Source of the DNA: Candidatus Albibeggiatoa sp. nov. NOAA | Lineage (GTDB): Bacteria; Pseudomonadota; Gammaproteobacteria; Beggiatoales; Beggiatoaceae | Reading direction: 5' to 3' | DNA length: 64,000 nucleotides | Assembly: GCA_025800385.1 (NCBI GenBank) | Contig: JAOXRS010000066.1 | Span: forward strand, 124,001 to 188,000 | Shown: positions 16,145 through 24,565 of the stretch, piece after piece | How the letters are laid out: each line of letters starts with the position of its first letter | How positions within the stretch are numbered: the first letter of the stretch is position 1 | The notes under the pieces: generated by a model | Told to the model about the DNA's origin: nothing | Seen by the model: the letters and a program-made list of their open reading frames with translations, nothing else | The model's database searches: none | Made by a program: the position numbers and the translations under genes

Positions 16145-17497
16145 AGGCATATTCGGAAATAATTCGGGTAAATCTTCTGGGTAAACACCAAACCAAACAG
16201 CCAGCACAGAATACAAATACTCTAGCGGTTGAGTTGGAATCAATACACCATCACCCACATCTAAAGGATTCGCATTGCCTAAACTCAAAGACGGGTATTC
16301 ACCGAAAATTTGCCCACCGTTTTCTCCCAATGCGTTGGTCATTAACATGCAGTTACCGCCCCAACCATGATCTGTACCATTGCCGTTAGAAGTCAAAGTA
16401 CGCCCAAAATCCGAACCTGTGAACGCCGCCACTTTATCCGCTACGCCTAATGCTTCAACTGCTTGCTGGAATTCACCCATAGCCTGACTAAGAATACGCA
16501 GCATATTGGCGTGATTGTTTAGCAGTTCGTCATGATGATCCCAACCGATATAACGTACGAAAAAGGTTTGTTGTGGCAAATTCAAATTGTCAGCAGCTTT
16601 AATCGTTTTAGCGACCATTTTCAATTGCTGCGATAATGGCGTATCAGAAAATTCAACAGGGACAACCACTTTATCTATGGCTTTGCGGAAAATCTCATGT
16701 TGCGCTTGTGACTCACGAGTAATTGACAAATAAGTGGATTTAAACGGATCATCGCCATAATCCACATTTAATAAACCTTCAAAGCTATTCAGTAACGCAT
16801 CATTTAAATCATTTTTCTCCTCATTTACTACTAGCCCAACACTGCCTTGTTCATTAATTGAATAATGGGTGGAGTTCGCGCCATTTTGTAAAATATTACT
16901 GCCCGCGAGAGAAATATTCATCGGAATTTGGGTGCTGGGACGATTGGCTTGCAATACATCAGCAAAATACCCGAACCAACCTTGATTAATCCGTAAATCA
17001 GGACGTGCACTTTGCCAGTGTTTAAATTGGTCAGCATGAGACAATAAACCCAGTGGTAATTTTGCGCTACCGTTTCTAAATGTCTCTTTGGTCACAGGCT
17101 CAACCAATGCACCAATATTCGCTACAAAAGCCAGTTTTTTATCATGAAACAGTTGTTGTACTTCAGACATACTGGGGTGCAATCCAAACGTGCGCCCTTG
17201 ATTGTCAGTGAAGTCATTCAACGGTAAAAGCTGGTCTTTGGTTAACGCCAAATTGCTACGCGAGGTTTTGTATTCATCATAAGCCGCTTGTGATGTGGGG
17301 ACGAGCATATTAAAACTGTCATTGCCGCCATCCAACATAATGCACACCAACGACCGACCTTGGGAATGTATCCGAATATTAGGCGTTTCGGCGCGGGTAT
17401 TGGGCAGGGCAAAACTGGGGGCAACACCTGAAAGCATCACGCCAGCGGTCGCCATTGAGCTATTTTTAATAAAAGTGCGTCGTGACATATTGCTCAT
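16130..17497 (-). CDS. DUF1501 protein with Tat signal
   Basis: 455 residues. The N terminus carries a twin-arginine signal (SRRTFIKNS, then an Ala/Gly-rich hydrophobic segment ending PSFALP), so it is exported folded. The body has the DUF1501 (sulfatase-like) signature: LVCIMLDGGNDSFNMLVP near residue 50, and GSDFGRTLTSNGNGTDHGWG near 370. The fold suggests a metal-dependent hydrolase, but no substrate is established. The ATG has GGAGG 7 bases upstream and begins 2 bases after the DUF1800 stop. The two families are usually neighbours and probably work together. Confidence 0.88.
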   Translation of the reverse strand: MSNMSRRTFIKNSSMATAGVMLSGVAPSFALPNTRAETPNIRIHSQGRSLVCIMLDGGNDSFNMLVPTSQAAYDEYKTSRSNLALTKDQLLPLNDFTDNQGRTFGLHPSMSEVQQLFHDKKLAFVANIGALVEPVTKETFRNGSAKLPLGLLSHADQFKHWQSARPDLRINQGWFGYFADVLQANRPSTQIPMNISLAGSNILQNGANSTHYSINEQGSVGLVVNEEKNDLNDALLNSFEGLLNVDYGDDPFKSTYLSITRESQAQHEIFRKAIDKVVVPVEFSDTPLSQQLKMVAKTIKAADNLNLPQQTFFVRYIGWDHHDELLNNHANMLRILSQAMGEFQQAVEALGVADKVAAFTGSDFGRTLTSNGNGTDHGWGGNCMLMTNALGENGGQIFGEYPSLSLGNANPLDVGDGVLIPTQPLEYLYSVLAVWFGVYPEDLPELFPNMPKFGL

Positions 17498-17499
17498 GA

Positions 17500-19269
17500 T
17501 TAGGCCTCCAATACGGTGAATTCAGGTGAAATGGTTAACATGAATGCAATGGTTTGCACTACCCACAGTGGATTGTCGTTGTAATCTTTGAATGCGTCTT
17601 TGATGAAGTCTTTGATTTTTAAATTGGTTTTACCTGTTAACAATAAACTCATGTCATCGATTAACTGGTCATGTTTTGTTGGGTCGGCTGCTAGCTCTAA
17701 TTCCCGACTGAAATCAGGTTGAATTTTGTCTTGGGTGTTGTTTTGTAATTTATCGGGGTCTAATTCAGGCACATTAAACACGTTGGGTTCGGAGCTAATC
17801 ACGGTGCTGACTGCGGGATAATAATCACCGAAGAACCAGTAATACATCACATTGACCCATGCAATCGAAGTCGCCGAGGTATGTAATTCAAACTCAGGCG
17901 CAACCAATTTGGCTTTTTCTAATAATCCATGTGGCACGAAATCAGGTTTATAAAAATTGAATACAGTCGGTGAAGAAAATGGATGTTGTGATAGCGAGTC
18001 TTGTACATCATCGCCAATCATCCACATAAAACCCGATTGATTGGAAGCATTGAAAGCACGCAAAGTTTGAGTGACACGTAATAAAGGCGATTTTAATTTC
18101 TGTGATTGGATGGTTTTGCCATTGCTGCTTGTTGCGGATGCAAATTTGACCGAAGCGACTGTATTTCTTAAAGGATACGTTAAGATTTCTTCCACTGTGG
18201 CTTTTAAATTACCCGTTGTGCCAAATTTTTCCGCAACCGCTTGTACATAGGCTGGTGATGGATTTGACGTGACCAATTGATTAATCAAGTGTTTGGCAAT
18301 AAAAGGCGCAGTGCTAGGATGTGCAACTAAGCGATTAACCACGGTTTGAACTTCTTCCGCACCAGATTGCCCACCCGCTAAATTAATCCAACCATTTAAT
18401 AGTTGTTTTGGCTCGCGGTCATGGTAATTTTCATCAACCACCATTGGCTGAATCATGTTAACAAATGGAATCCGCTTATAGGTTTTGTCCACGCCATCAT
18501 CAAAACTGACTGCAAACCCATTATTACTGGCATCCCAAAAACTGGTTGTCCATTCATATTGATAAGTCTGCGCTCTCAGCCCCGTAAATACCCGCGCCAA
18601 AGCTTTAATATCAGTATTGTCATAAGTCGGAATATCTTCGCCATTAATATTTTGCTTACGACTACCATCAGGATTGAGTTCATACAAACCAATAGAAAAC
18701 AACTGCATAATTTCCCGAGCATAGTTTTCATCAGGGTGAATATGTCGCGCAGGATCAGCTTTTTCATTATTCATATGCGATAAATACACGCCCATACATG
18801 GGTGCATCGATACCGCATACAGCAAGTCGTTGTAATTGCCAAACGCATGGTTGTAGAGCAAATCGTAATAATTCGCCATCGCCACCGAATCCAGTTCCAA
18901 CGAGGAATTGTCTGAAATTACTAGAATTTCGCTCAGAGCTTGGGCAACACGTTGACGCAGTAAATCTTCATTGCTGGTTAAGGTATGATGCCACCACGCC
19001 ATGTGAAAATACCATTTATAAGGCAGCGCAGGATCATTGCCATCGCCATTAATCGCTGCTTCACCGTACGTTTTGACCAATTCACCACGGAAATATTGCC
19101 AAATATCACGGGTGGACGATTCAAAAGTATCGCTACGTGCCACAGGTTGATTAAGCTGTTGTTGTAGCCACGTTTCAATGCCTGTTTCCGCTACGCTATC
19201 AATCAGTTGCTGATTTGCCCCTAGCGTCGCCTGCATTAAAAACCGACTGGTATCGTTTACACTATCCAT
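17500..19269 (-). CDS. DUF1800 protein
   Basis: 589 residues, with the DUF1800 pattern: RFLMQATLGANQQLID at the N terminus, WWHHTLTSNEDLLRQRVAQA, ENYAREIMQLFSIGLYELNP and HPFSSPTVFNFYKPDF. No signal peptide is evident, although its partner has a Tat signal, so hitch-hiker export with DUF1501 is possible but unproven. GAGG lies 9 bases before the ATG. Third gene of the Rieske operon. Biochemical role unknown. Confidence 0.88.
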   Translation of the reverse strand: MDSVNDTSRFLMQATLGANQQLIDSVAETGIETWLQQQLNQPVARSDTFESSTRDIWQYFRGELVKTYGEAAINGDGNDPALPYKWYFHMAWWHHTLTSNEDLLRQRVAQALSEILVISDNSSLELDSVAMANYYDLLYNHAFGNYNDLLYAVSMHPCMGVYLSHMNNEKADPARHIHPDENYAREIMQLFSIGLYELNPDGSRKQNINGEDIPTYDNTDIKALARVFTGLRAQTYQYEWTTSFWDASNNGFAVSFDDGVDKTYKRIPFVNMIQPMVVDENYHDREPKQLLNGWINLAGGQSGAEEVQTVVNRLVAHPSTAPFIAKHLINQLVTSNPSPAYVQAVAEKFGTTGNLKATVEEILTYPLRNTVASVKFASATSSNGKTIQSQKLKSPLLRVTQTLRAFNASNQSGFMWMIGDDVQDSLSQHPFSSPTVFNFYKPDFVPHGLLEKAKLVAPEFELHTSATSIAWVNVMYYWFFGDYYPAVSTVISSEPNVFNVPELDPDKLQNNTQDKIQPDFSRELELAADPTKHDQLIDDMSLLLTGKTNLKIKDFIKDAFKDYNDNPLWVVQTIAFMLTISPEFTVLEA

Positions 19270-19299
19270 ACAAAATTCCTCGTTTCAATCCAATACTGT

Positions 19300-19470
19300 T
19301 TACCAATAAAAACAAGAGACTGCGACAATTGTCCATAACGATAGAATGCTCCAATAAGCCACAGGTTGTTGCTGGCGGCTAAATTCTCGATGCAACCAGA
19401 CTGTCCCTGTGAGCAAATCAAATGCGACCCAAATCAACAAAAATATCCCTAAAAGTGCTAACCAACTCAT
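19300..19470 (-). CDS. 56-residue two-helix membrane protein, coupled to the Rieske gene
   Basis: The small frame starts MSWLALLGIFLLIWVAFDLL and ends LWTIVAVSCFYW. Two hydrophobic helices (about residues 3-22 and 40-55) flank a short charged loop (HREFSRQQQPVAY). The ATG overlaps the stop of the oxygenase gene (ATGA at 19467-19470), a strong coupling sign. The stop is 30 bases before the DUF1800 start, leaving just the room for that gene's ribosome binding site. No family recognised. It may anchor the oxygenase or its electron donor to the membrane; this is conjecture. Confidence 0.7.
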   Translation of the reverse strand: MSWLALLGIFLLIWVAFDLLTGTVWLHREFSRQQQPVAYWSILSLWTIVAVSCFYW

Positions 19471-20636
19471 ACGCTTTGCATCGCCTGTAAAATATGTTGC
19501 TGAAAACCACGCACGGAAGCTTCTTGATATTCCGCTGTTGCACCGACTGAAAATCGTGGTGAACTTAACGCTTTCTGTTGCTGCTCACAGGCATAAATAT
19601 CTTCAGCCATGAAATTACCGCTTTGCATCGGATCATGTTTGTCTGCAGCTTGGCATTGCTTTTTATACGATTTATTGCGATTGAGGTAATACGTCCACAT
19701 CCGTGTTTCCTGCTTTAAAAACTGCCAATTCGACACAGGCATAAACCGTGTACGCGTCACCACCCGAGTTAAATCAGACGCAAGCGGAATCACATGAAAA
19801 ATTGACCAAGATGACTCTGTTGCTGCAATGCCCAAATTCGGAAACAACATCGGCACATAAGCCCCCAATGGTTGTGTATCAGTAAAATGATCAATCAATG
19901 GGAACGGACTCATCTTCTGTAAGTTGGCTTGATACTCTTTCGACAAAGGTTCATAAAAAATGAAATGTGAACCGATAAACCACGTTTGTTGCCGTTGATG
20001 GTCATACATGTCCAAGGTCTCAGAATGCAGATGTGACAAGTGATAACCATCGATATAATTCTCAACCACAATTTTCCAGTTGGCTTTAATCGTGTCATCG
20101 GTTCGCGCTTCAGGATATTCCCGTAACTCATCCGCTCGATGTGCGCCGATATGATGCTGTGCGCCTTGCAACCAATCAAACAAACTTGATGCATCAGGCT
20201 CAGGGTGTACCCAAATCATACCTAACCATGTTGCTACTGAAGCTTTATGCAAACCCAATTTTGACTTATCCAACTCAGGAAATTCTTGCTTTTGCTGCGG
20301 TATGCCGATTAACTCACCTTGTAAAGAGTAACTCCAATTGTGATAAGGACAGGCAATACGTTTTTTTGTGCTGCCACAAGTGCGTAATAACTGAGCACCA
20401 CGATGACGGCATAAATTATGGAACGCTTGTAATTGCTCGGTTTCGTCTTTCACAACGATCAAATTGTAGCGACCCACTTGCACCGTAATAAAATCACCAA
20501 CCTTCTCCACATCTTCAACAAAACCTGCAAATTGCCAATTCTGTTCGAAAATCATTTGTTGCTCTTGCTCAAACCAAGCTTGAGAGGTGTAAGCGGCTTT
20601 GGGTAAATGGATCACCATTTGATCTTGTTCAGACAT
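19467..20636 (-). CDS. Rieske aromatic-ring-hydroxylating type oxygenase, alpha subunit
   Basis: 389 residues. Rieske [2Fe-2S] ligands are C76 and H78 (CRHRGAQL) and C96 and H99 (CPYHNWSY). The mononuclear iron site has ENYIDGYHLSHLH (H199, H204) and a later Asp in FMAEDIYACEQQQ. The style resembles the choline monooxygenase/glycine-betaine/carnitine oxygenase group more than dioxygenases of aromatic rings; substrate inferred only. No reductase or beta subunit is adjacent. The ATG at 20636 is preferred to the GTG before it, with AAGGA upstream. First gene of the operon that continues with the small membrane protein, DUF1800 and DUF1501. Confidence 0.88.
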   Translation of the reverse strand: MSEQDQMVIHLPKAAYTSQAWFEQEQQMIFEQNWQFAGFVEDVEKVGDFITVQVGRYNLIVVKDETEQLQAFHNLCRHRGAQLLRTCGSTKKRIACPYHNWSYSLQGELIGIPQQKQEFPELDKSKLGLHKASVATWLGMIWVHPEPDASSLFDWLQGAQHHIGAHRADELREYPEARTDDTIKANWKIVVENYIDGYHLSHLHSETLDMYDHQRQQTWFIGSHFIFYEPLSKEYQANLQKMSPFPLIDHFTDTQPLGAYVPMLFPNLGIAATESSWSIFHVIPLASDLTRVVTRTRFMPVSNWQFLKQETRMWTYYLNRNKSYKKQCQAADKHDPMQSGNFMAEDIYACEQQQKALSSPRFSVGATAEYQEASVRGFQQHILQAMQSV

Positions 20637-20681
20637 CACATGATTCCTTTATATGTTCCTCAAAAGGGCTGTTATGTAAAT

Positions 20682-20695
20682 TGTCAATGTTGACA
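20682..20695. promoter_or_regulatory. Palindrome TGTCAA-TG-TTGACA, candidate operator
   Basis: TGTCAATGTTGACA has perfect half sites (TGTCAA/TTGACA) around a 2-base spacer. It abuts the -10 of the Rieske promoter, where a repressor would block initiation. Confidence 0.45.
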
Positions 20696-20723
20696 GTTTA
20701 TCTAGGAGTGCATTTATTGTCAA
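20695..20723 (-). promoter_or_regulatory. Sigma-70-like promoter of the Rieske operon
   Basis: On the minus strand TTGACA (20718-20723) is followed by exactly 17 bases and TAAACT (20695-20700). The start codon is about 60 bases downstream. Palindromes overlap both elements. Confidence 0.5.
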
Positions 20724-20731
20724 ATTTGATA
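20718..20731. promoter_or_regulatory. Second near-palindrome over the -35
   Basis: TGTCAAATTTGATA shares the TGTCAA half site with the palindrome at 20682 and has one mismatch in its symmetry. It overlaps the -35 box. Confidence 0.35.
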
Positions 20732-21016
20732 ATTTATAAGATGTAAGTTAGGGAGGACTCTTATTTGTTTTATAAAATCAAAACTATAGATATTAAAACA
20801 AAGGGGGAAAGCTAAAAGAATTCTGTATAATCAGAACTTGAGTGGTGGTGATAGAACGAAGAATGGATGAAGGAATATTTATTTTATAGTCACTTTGTTT
20901 TAAAAAGGACTGATAATCTGAGACTTTTAAAATGATTGTCAGCCCTAACATATAAGCCAGAATTTGCTATATGCTTCTAAGTAATGAGCCGTAAAGATAA
21001 ATAAGCAGAAAGTATT

Positions 21017-21030
21017 TTCAATCGATTGAA
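21017..21030. repeat. Perfect 14-bp palindrome downstream of the glycan cluster
   Basis: TTCAATCGATTGAA is self-complementary over its full length. It lies 37 bases beyond the stop of the transaminase gene. There is no T run, so it is not an ordinary terminator; otherwise the surrounding gap (20732-21066) shows nothing. Confidence 0.35.
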
Positions 21031-21066
21031 GCAATTGAGAATCAAAGGTAGAAGTTCTATTCCATA

Positions 21067-22191
21067 CTATCGCTCAGCATAAAATTGTTTAATTGCCTCA
21101 ACAACAGTATTCACTTCTGAAAGGCTCATTTCATAATAAACAGGCAAACGTAAAAGCGTCTCGCTTACTTTATTTGTTACTGACATGTTGCCACTTGTAT
21201 GCCCGTATTGCAGTCCTGCAGGTGATGAATGCAACGGAATATAGTGAAAAACCGCATGAATATCACGCTGCTTTAAATGAGCAATCAAATCTGTTCTTTC
21301 TTGCGGTGTTCTTGTGAGAATGTAAAATAAATGTCCATTACCAATTTGATTTGGTAACTGGATGTAACCCGTTTGCTGTAACGGTTGTAATTGTTGGTGA
21401 TAAGATTGACAAATGTGAATACGTGCGTCTGTAATCTCTTGAGCATGTTCTAACTGGGCATATAAAAACGCACCAATTAACTCACTAGCAAGATAAGAAG
21501 AACCAATATCAACCCATGTATATTTATCAACTTCGCCACGGAAAAACTGATTGCGATTTGTGCCTTTTTCCCGAATAATCTCAGCACGTTCAATCATTTT
21601 CTCATCATTAATCAATAATGCCCCACCTTCTCCACTAATTACATTTTTTGTTTCATGAAAACTTAAACACCCCAGTTGTCCGATAGAACCCAGTTTTTGA
21701 CCTTGGTATTCAGACAAAATGGCTTGAGCCGCATCTTCAATAACATAAAGATTGTATCGCTTAGCAATCTCCATGATGGTATCCATTTCACAACCAACAC
21801 CCGCATAATGCACGGGTACAATGGCTTTGGTTTTATCTGTGATCGCAGCTTCAATTAAAGTTTCATCAATATTTAATGTATCGGGTCGAATATCAACAAA
21901 TACAGGCGTTGCCCCACGCAAAACAAATGCATTCGCGGTCGATACAAAAGTGAACGATGGCATAATCACTTCATCACCCGCTTTAATATCACACAAAATT
22001 GCAGACATCTCTAATGCAGCAGTGCATGAGTGGGTTAACATTGCGCTTTGGCACTGATGGTGGTGTTGCAACCACTGGTGGCATTGCTGTGTAAATTGAC
22101 CATCACCAGATAAATGGCAATTCATCACCGCTCGCGCAATGTTAAATAGTTCTTTGCCAATAATAAACGGCTTACCAAATGGAATCCTCAT
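21067..22191 (-). CDS. rffA: dTDP-4-amino-4,6-dideoxygalactose transaminase (WecE/RffA-type)
   Basis: 374 residues. PLP-dependent sugar aminotransferase that turns dTDP-4-keto-6-deoxyglucose into the 4-amino sugar in enterobacterial common antigen synthesis. It follows the RffA pattern closely: GDEVIMPSFTFVSTANAFVL, IRPDTLNIDETLIEAAITDK, IVPVHYAGVGCEMDTIM, and the PLP lysine in SFHETKN. The C terminus has HAVFHYIPLHSSPAG. Overlaps the methyltransferase gene by ATGA. No rmlA/rmlB is in the window, so the sugar nucleotide would come from elsewhere, and specificity by family is probable but not proven. Confidence 0.85.
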   Translation of the reverse strand: MRIPFGKPFIIGKELFNIARAVMNCHLSGDGQFTQQCHQWLQHHHQCQSAMLTHSCTAALEMSAILCDIKAGDEVIMPSFTFVSTANAFVLRGATPVFVDIRPDTLNIDETLIEAAITDKTKAIVPVHYAGVGCEMDTIMEIAKRYNLYVIEDAAQAILSEYQGQKLGSIGQLGCLSFHETKNVISGEGGALLINDEKMIERAEIIREKGTNRNQFFRGEVDKYTWVDIGSSYLASELIGAFLYAQLEHAQEITDARIHICQSYHQQLQPLQQTGYIQLPNQIGNGHLFYILTRTPQERTDLIAHLKQRDIHAVFHYIPLHSSPAGLQYGHTSGNMSVTNKVSETLLRLPVYYEMSLSEVNTVVEAIKQFYAER

Positions 22192-23228
22192 GCTTTTAAT
22201 TTGTAAACCCCGAAAATTTTATAGCCTAGCAAATGCTCATGAAGCCAATCAATGCTAAGTTCGTCAATATGCTGCAATGTTTGACCTGTTAATTGCTGCA
22301 CTTTGTATTGAATATCAGACTCAGGGAATTGCTGAACCTTATCAAATTCACTGATATAGGTTTCTAAAAACAAGTTTTCAAAGCCTGCTTTTTCTAATGT
22401 TGCATTCAGAGATTCAGGGGTAAAATAAGACCAATGGCCGATGCAGTAATTTGTATTTTGCTCGCCATCAAGTTGAATATATAAGCTATTTAAGTTAGGC
22501 ACTTGAATTAATACCACGCCATCAGGTGCAATAAACGGTTTAGCTGACTCAAGAAACGTAATCGGATCGACCATGTGTTCTAATACATCTAACATCGATA
22601 TCGCTTGAAACTGTGCATGATATTGTGCTGACAGTGCATCAGGAAAAAAGCCTGATACTACATTAAGACCTTTTGACTTTGATTCTTTTAAGAATAACGG
22701 ATTAACTTCGACACCTGTTGCGTGCCAACCGTTAGCTTGAGCTGCTGAAATGACTGAGCCAACAGCACTACCCACATCTAAAAAATGCCCTTTCTGATGA
22801 ACAAATTGACTGGCTGCTTGAATAATATACTGAGCTTTGGTTTGTTCTAAGCTTTTATAAACAGGCTCTTTTTTTAACTGGAGATAGATTTCATAAAAAG
22901 ACTCATTTGTTTCATACATCCATTTATCATGCGTTTCCGTAAGCACTTTCAAACTATAACTAAATCCACAGGCTTCACACTGAACAACCTGCACACCATA
23001 GTGATATGCACCCTCAGATAAAGGCAGATTATCAGCACAGCCACAGACAGGGCAAGTACGCGTTTGCCAAACAGCAGCATTAGATAATTTTTCCTTTAGT
23101 ATTTCTGCAGACTTTTGCTGGACAGGCAGCATTTTAGAATAAATCTTTTTTACAATGTCTCTAAAATGTGGGACAAGAGCTGCATCAAATTGGTTTTTAT
23201 GAATCATTTGAGTCGAGTGTCGTAGCAT
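22188..23228 (-). CDS. SAM-dependent methyltransferase with N-terminal zinc ribbon
   Basis: 346 residues. A zinc-ribbon-like pair (CPVCGC, then CEACGF) near residues 60-88 precedes a class I methyltransferase domain with motif I FLDVGSAVGSV and SMLDVLEHMVDP. Proteins of this layout are common in sugar nucleotide clusters, where they methylate sugar O or C positions. The target is unknown. An in-frame ATG at 23207 is an alternative start; neither has a good ribosome binding site. It begins the short transcript that ends with rffA. Confidence 0.8.
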   Translation of the reverse strand: MLRHSTQMIHKNQFDAALVPHFRDIVKKIYSKMLPVQQKSAEILKEKLSNAAVWQTRTCPVCGCADNLPLSEGAYHYGVQVVQCEACGFSYSLKVLTETHDKWMYETNESFYEIYLQLKKEPVYKSLEQTKAQYIIQAASQFVHQKGHFLDVGSAVGSVISAAQANGWHATGVEVNPLFLKESKSKGLNVVSGFFPDALSAQYHAQFQAISMLDVLEHMVDPITFLESAKPFIAPDGVVLIQVPNLNSLYIQLDGEQNTNYCIGHWSYFTPESLNATLEKAGFENLFLETYISEFDKVQQFPESDIQYKVQQLTGQTLQHIDELSIDWLHEHLLGYKIFGVYKLKA

Positions 23229-23802
23229 ATAAAACTAATTCTCGCGAATAAAAACTATGGATTCTTAAATAGAACTTATATTCTGGACATAGAGATTTAA
23301 GAAATAAAGGAATTTGAGTTAAATGCTCAGGATGTTAGCTATTTTGAGGCAGTTTTCTGCTTTTATAATCAAAAAACATAGTTTACTGACCCAGCATATT
23401 TGCAATAATATTTTCTCTTAAACGAGATGATGCTATATGTAAAAAAACGTCATCAGCACAATTATTTGTAAGGTTTTCGCTTTTCACCGAACATAAATAA
23501 ATCCTTTTGCTAACGAGTGAGTGTATCAGAAACATATATTGAATATACTATGAGGTAGACCATATAAGCCTGTCTTTTTCTCGAATCACCAAGCGATACA
23601 GGGCAATATGAATATTTTCTATTGCGATAAACACTTATTTCTATATTGACTATACAGACATACTTTCGAAATAACGCTATTTTCTATACATCAATGAATT
23701 CAGTCGGAAAAAATAAACTTTTAGGAGTATCTTTCTGTGTTAAGAAATGTTGCCAATAATAACGTGTAGAAATTTTATTTAACTTTTGCTCAGCTATTAG
23801 AA
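23229..23802. other. 574-base gap inside the glycan cluster
   Basis: AT-rich, no credible coding frame on either strand, no recognised RNA. It probably holds a terminator for the SDR gene and a promoter for the methyltransferase-rffA pair, but no good consensus is visible. Confidence 0.5.
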
Positions 23803-24552
23803 TTAATCCATCAAAGTACCACCATTAATATCAATGGTTTCACCTGTAATATAATTAGACATTGAAGAGGCTAAAAACAAAGCACAATCTGCGACTTCTT
23901 CAGGTTCGCCAAGACGACGTAAGGGAATTGCATTACGTAACCGCTCGCGTGCTGCTTCGGTCATACTTTTAGGCATATCAGTATTAATTGAACCGGGTGC
24001 TATTGCGTTCACACAGATATTATATTGTGCATAGTGATAGGCTAAATGACGGGTAAGTGCAATTTGTCCTGCTTTTGATACCTCGTAACTTGGTGCAGCA
24101 CTAGGATGAGGTAATTTTGCCATTTGCGAGGTCATATTGATAATTTTACCAGCCTCCTGAGTACGCATATAAGGTAGTACAGCCCGACATAAGTGAAATG
24201 TGCCATGTAAATTAACATCAATCACACGATACCATTCATCTAGTGGCAACTGTTCAATAGGCGTGCGCGTCACAATACCAGCACAGTTTACAAGTATATC
24301 AATATGTCCAAACTTATCTTGTGTTGTTTGTACAATGGTATCAGAAAATAAAGGATCAGCGATGTCACCAGCAAGCACAACCGCGCTTTGCCCTGTTGCT
24401 TGAGTGATTTCAGCAGCAGCTTGATTGAGGCGTTGCTCATCTGTTGCAACTAACACCACCGAAGCACCTTGCTCAGCAAATCTTAGCGCAATGGCTTTGC
24501 CTAAACCACGAGAGCCTCCTGTGATAATGGCCACCTTATTTGATAACAACAA
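23803..24552 (-). CDS. FabG-like short-chain dehydrogenase/reductase
   Basis: 249 residues. The cofactor motif TGGSRGLGKA, NCAG, and the active-site INMTSQM with SYEVSK are present; the end ETIDINGGTLMD is typical of FabG-like SDRs. It is in an operon with the ATP-grasp gene (13 bases apart), so it likely reduces or oxidises a sugar or small acid in the glycan pathway, not a fatty acyl chain. The start is a TTG (24552) with AGGA suitably placed; no ATG is available in the N-terminal strand. Confidence 0.82.
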   Translation of the reverse strand: MLLSNKVAIITGGSRGLGKAIALRFAEQGASVVLVATDEQRLNQAAAEITQATGQSAVVLAGDIADPLFSDTIVQTTQDKFGHIDILVNCAGIVTRTPIEQLPLDEWYRVIDVNLHGTFHLCRAVLPYMRTQEAGKIINMTSQMAKLPHPSAAPSYEVSKAGQIALTRHLAYHYAQYNICVNAIAPGSINTDMPKSMTEAARERLRNAIPLRRLGEPEEVADCALFLASSMSNYITGETIDINGGTLMD

Positions 24553-24565
24553 TGGAAAATATCCT

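Noticed and set aside
18403..18783. 126-codon plus frame inside the DUF1800 gene
   Set aside because: Antisense shadow of a convincing conserved gene.
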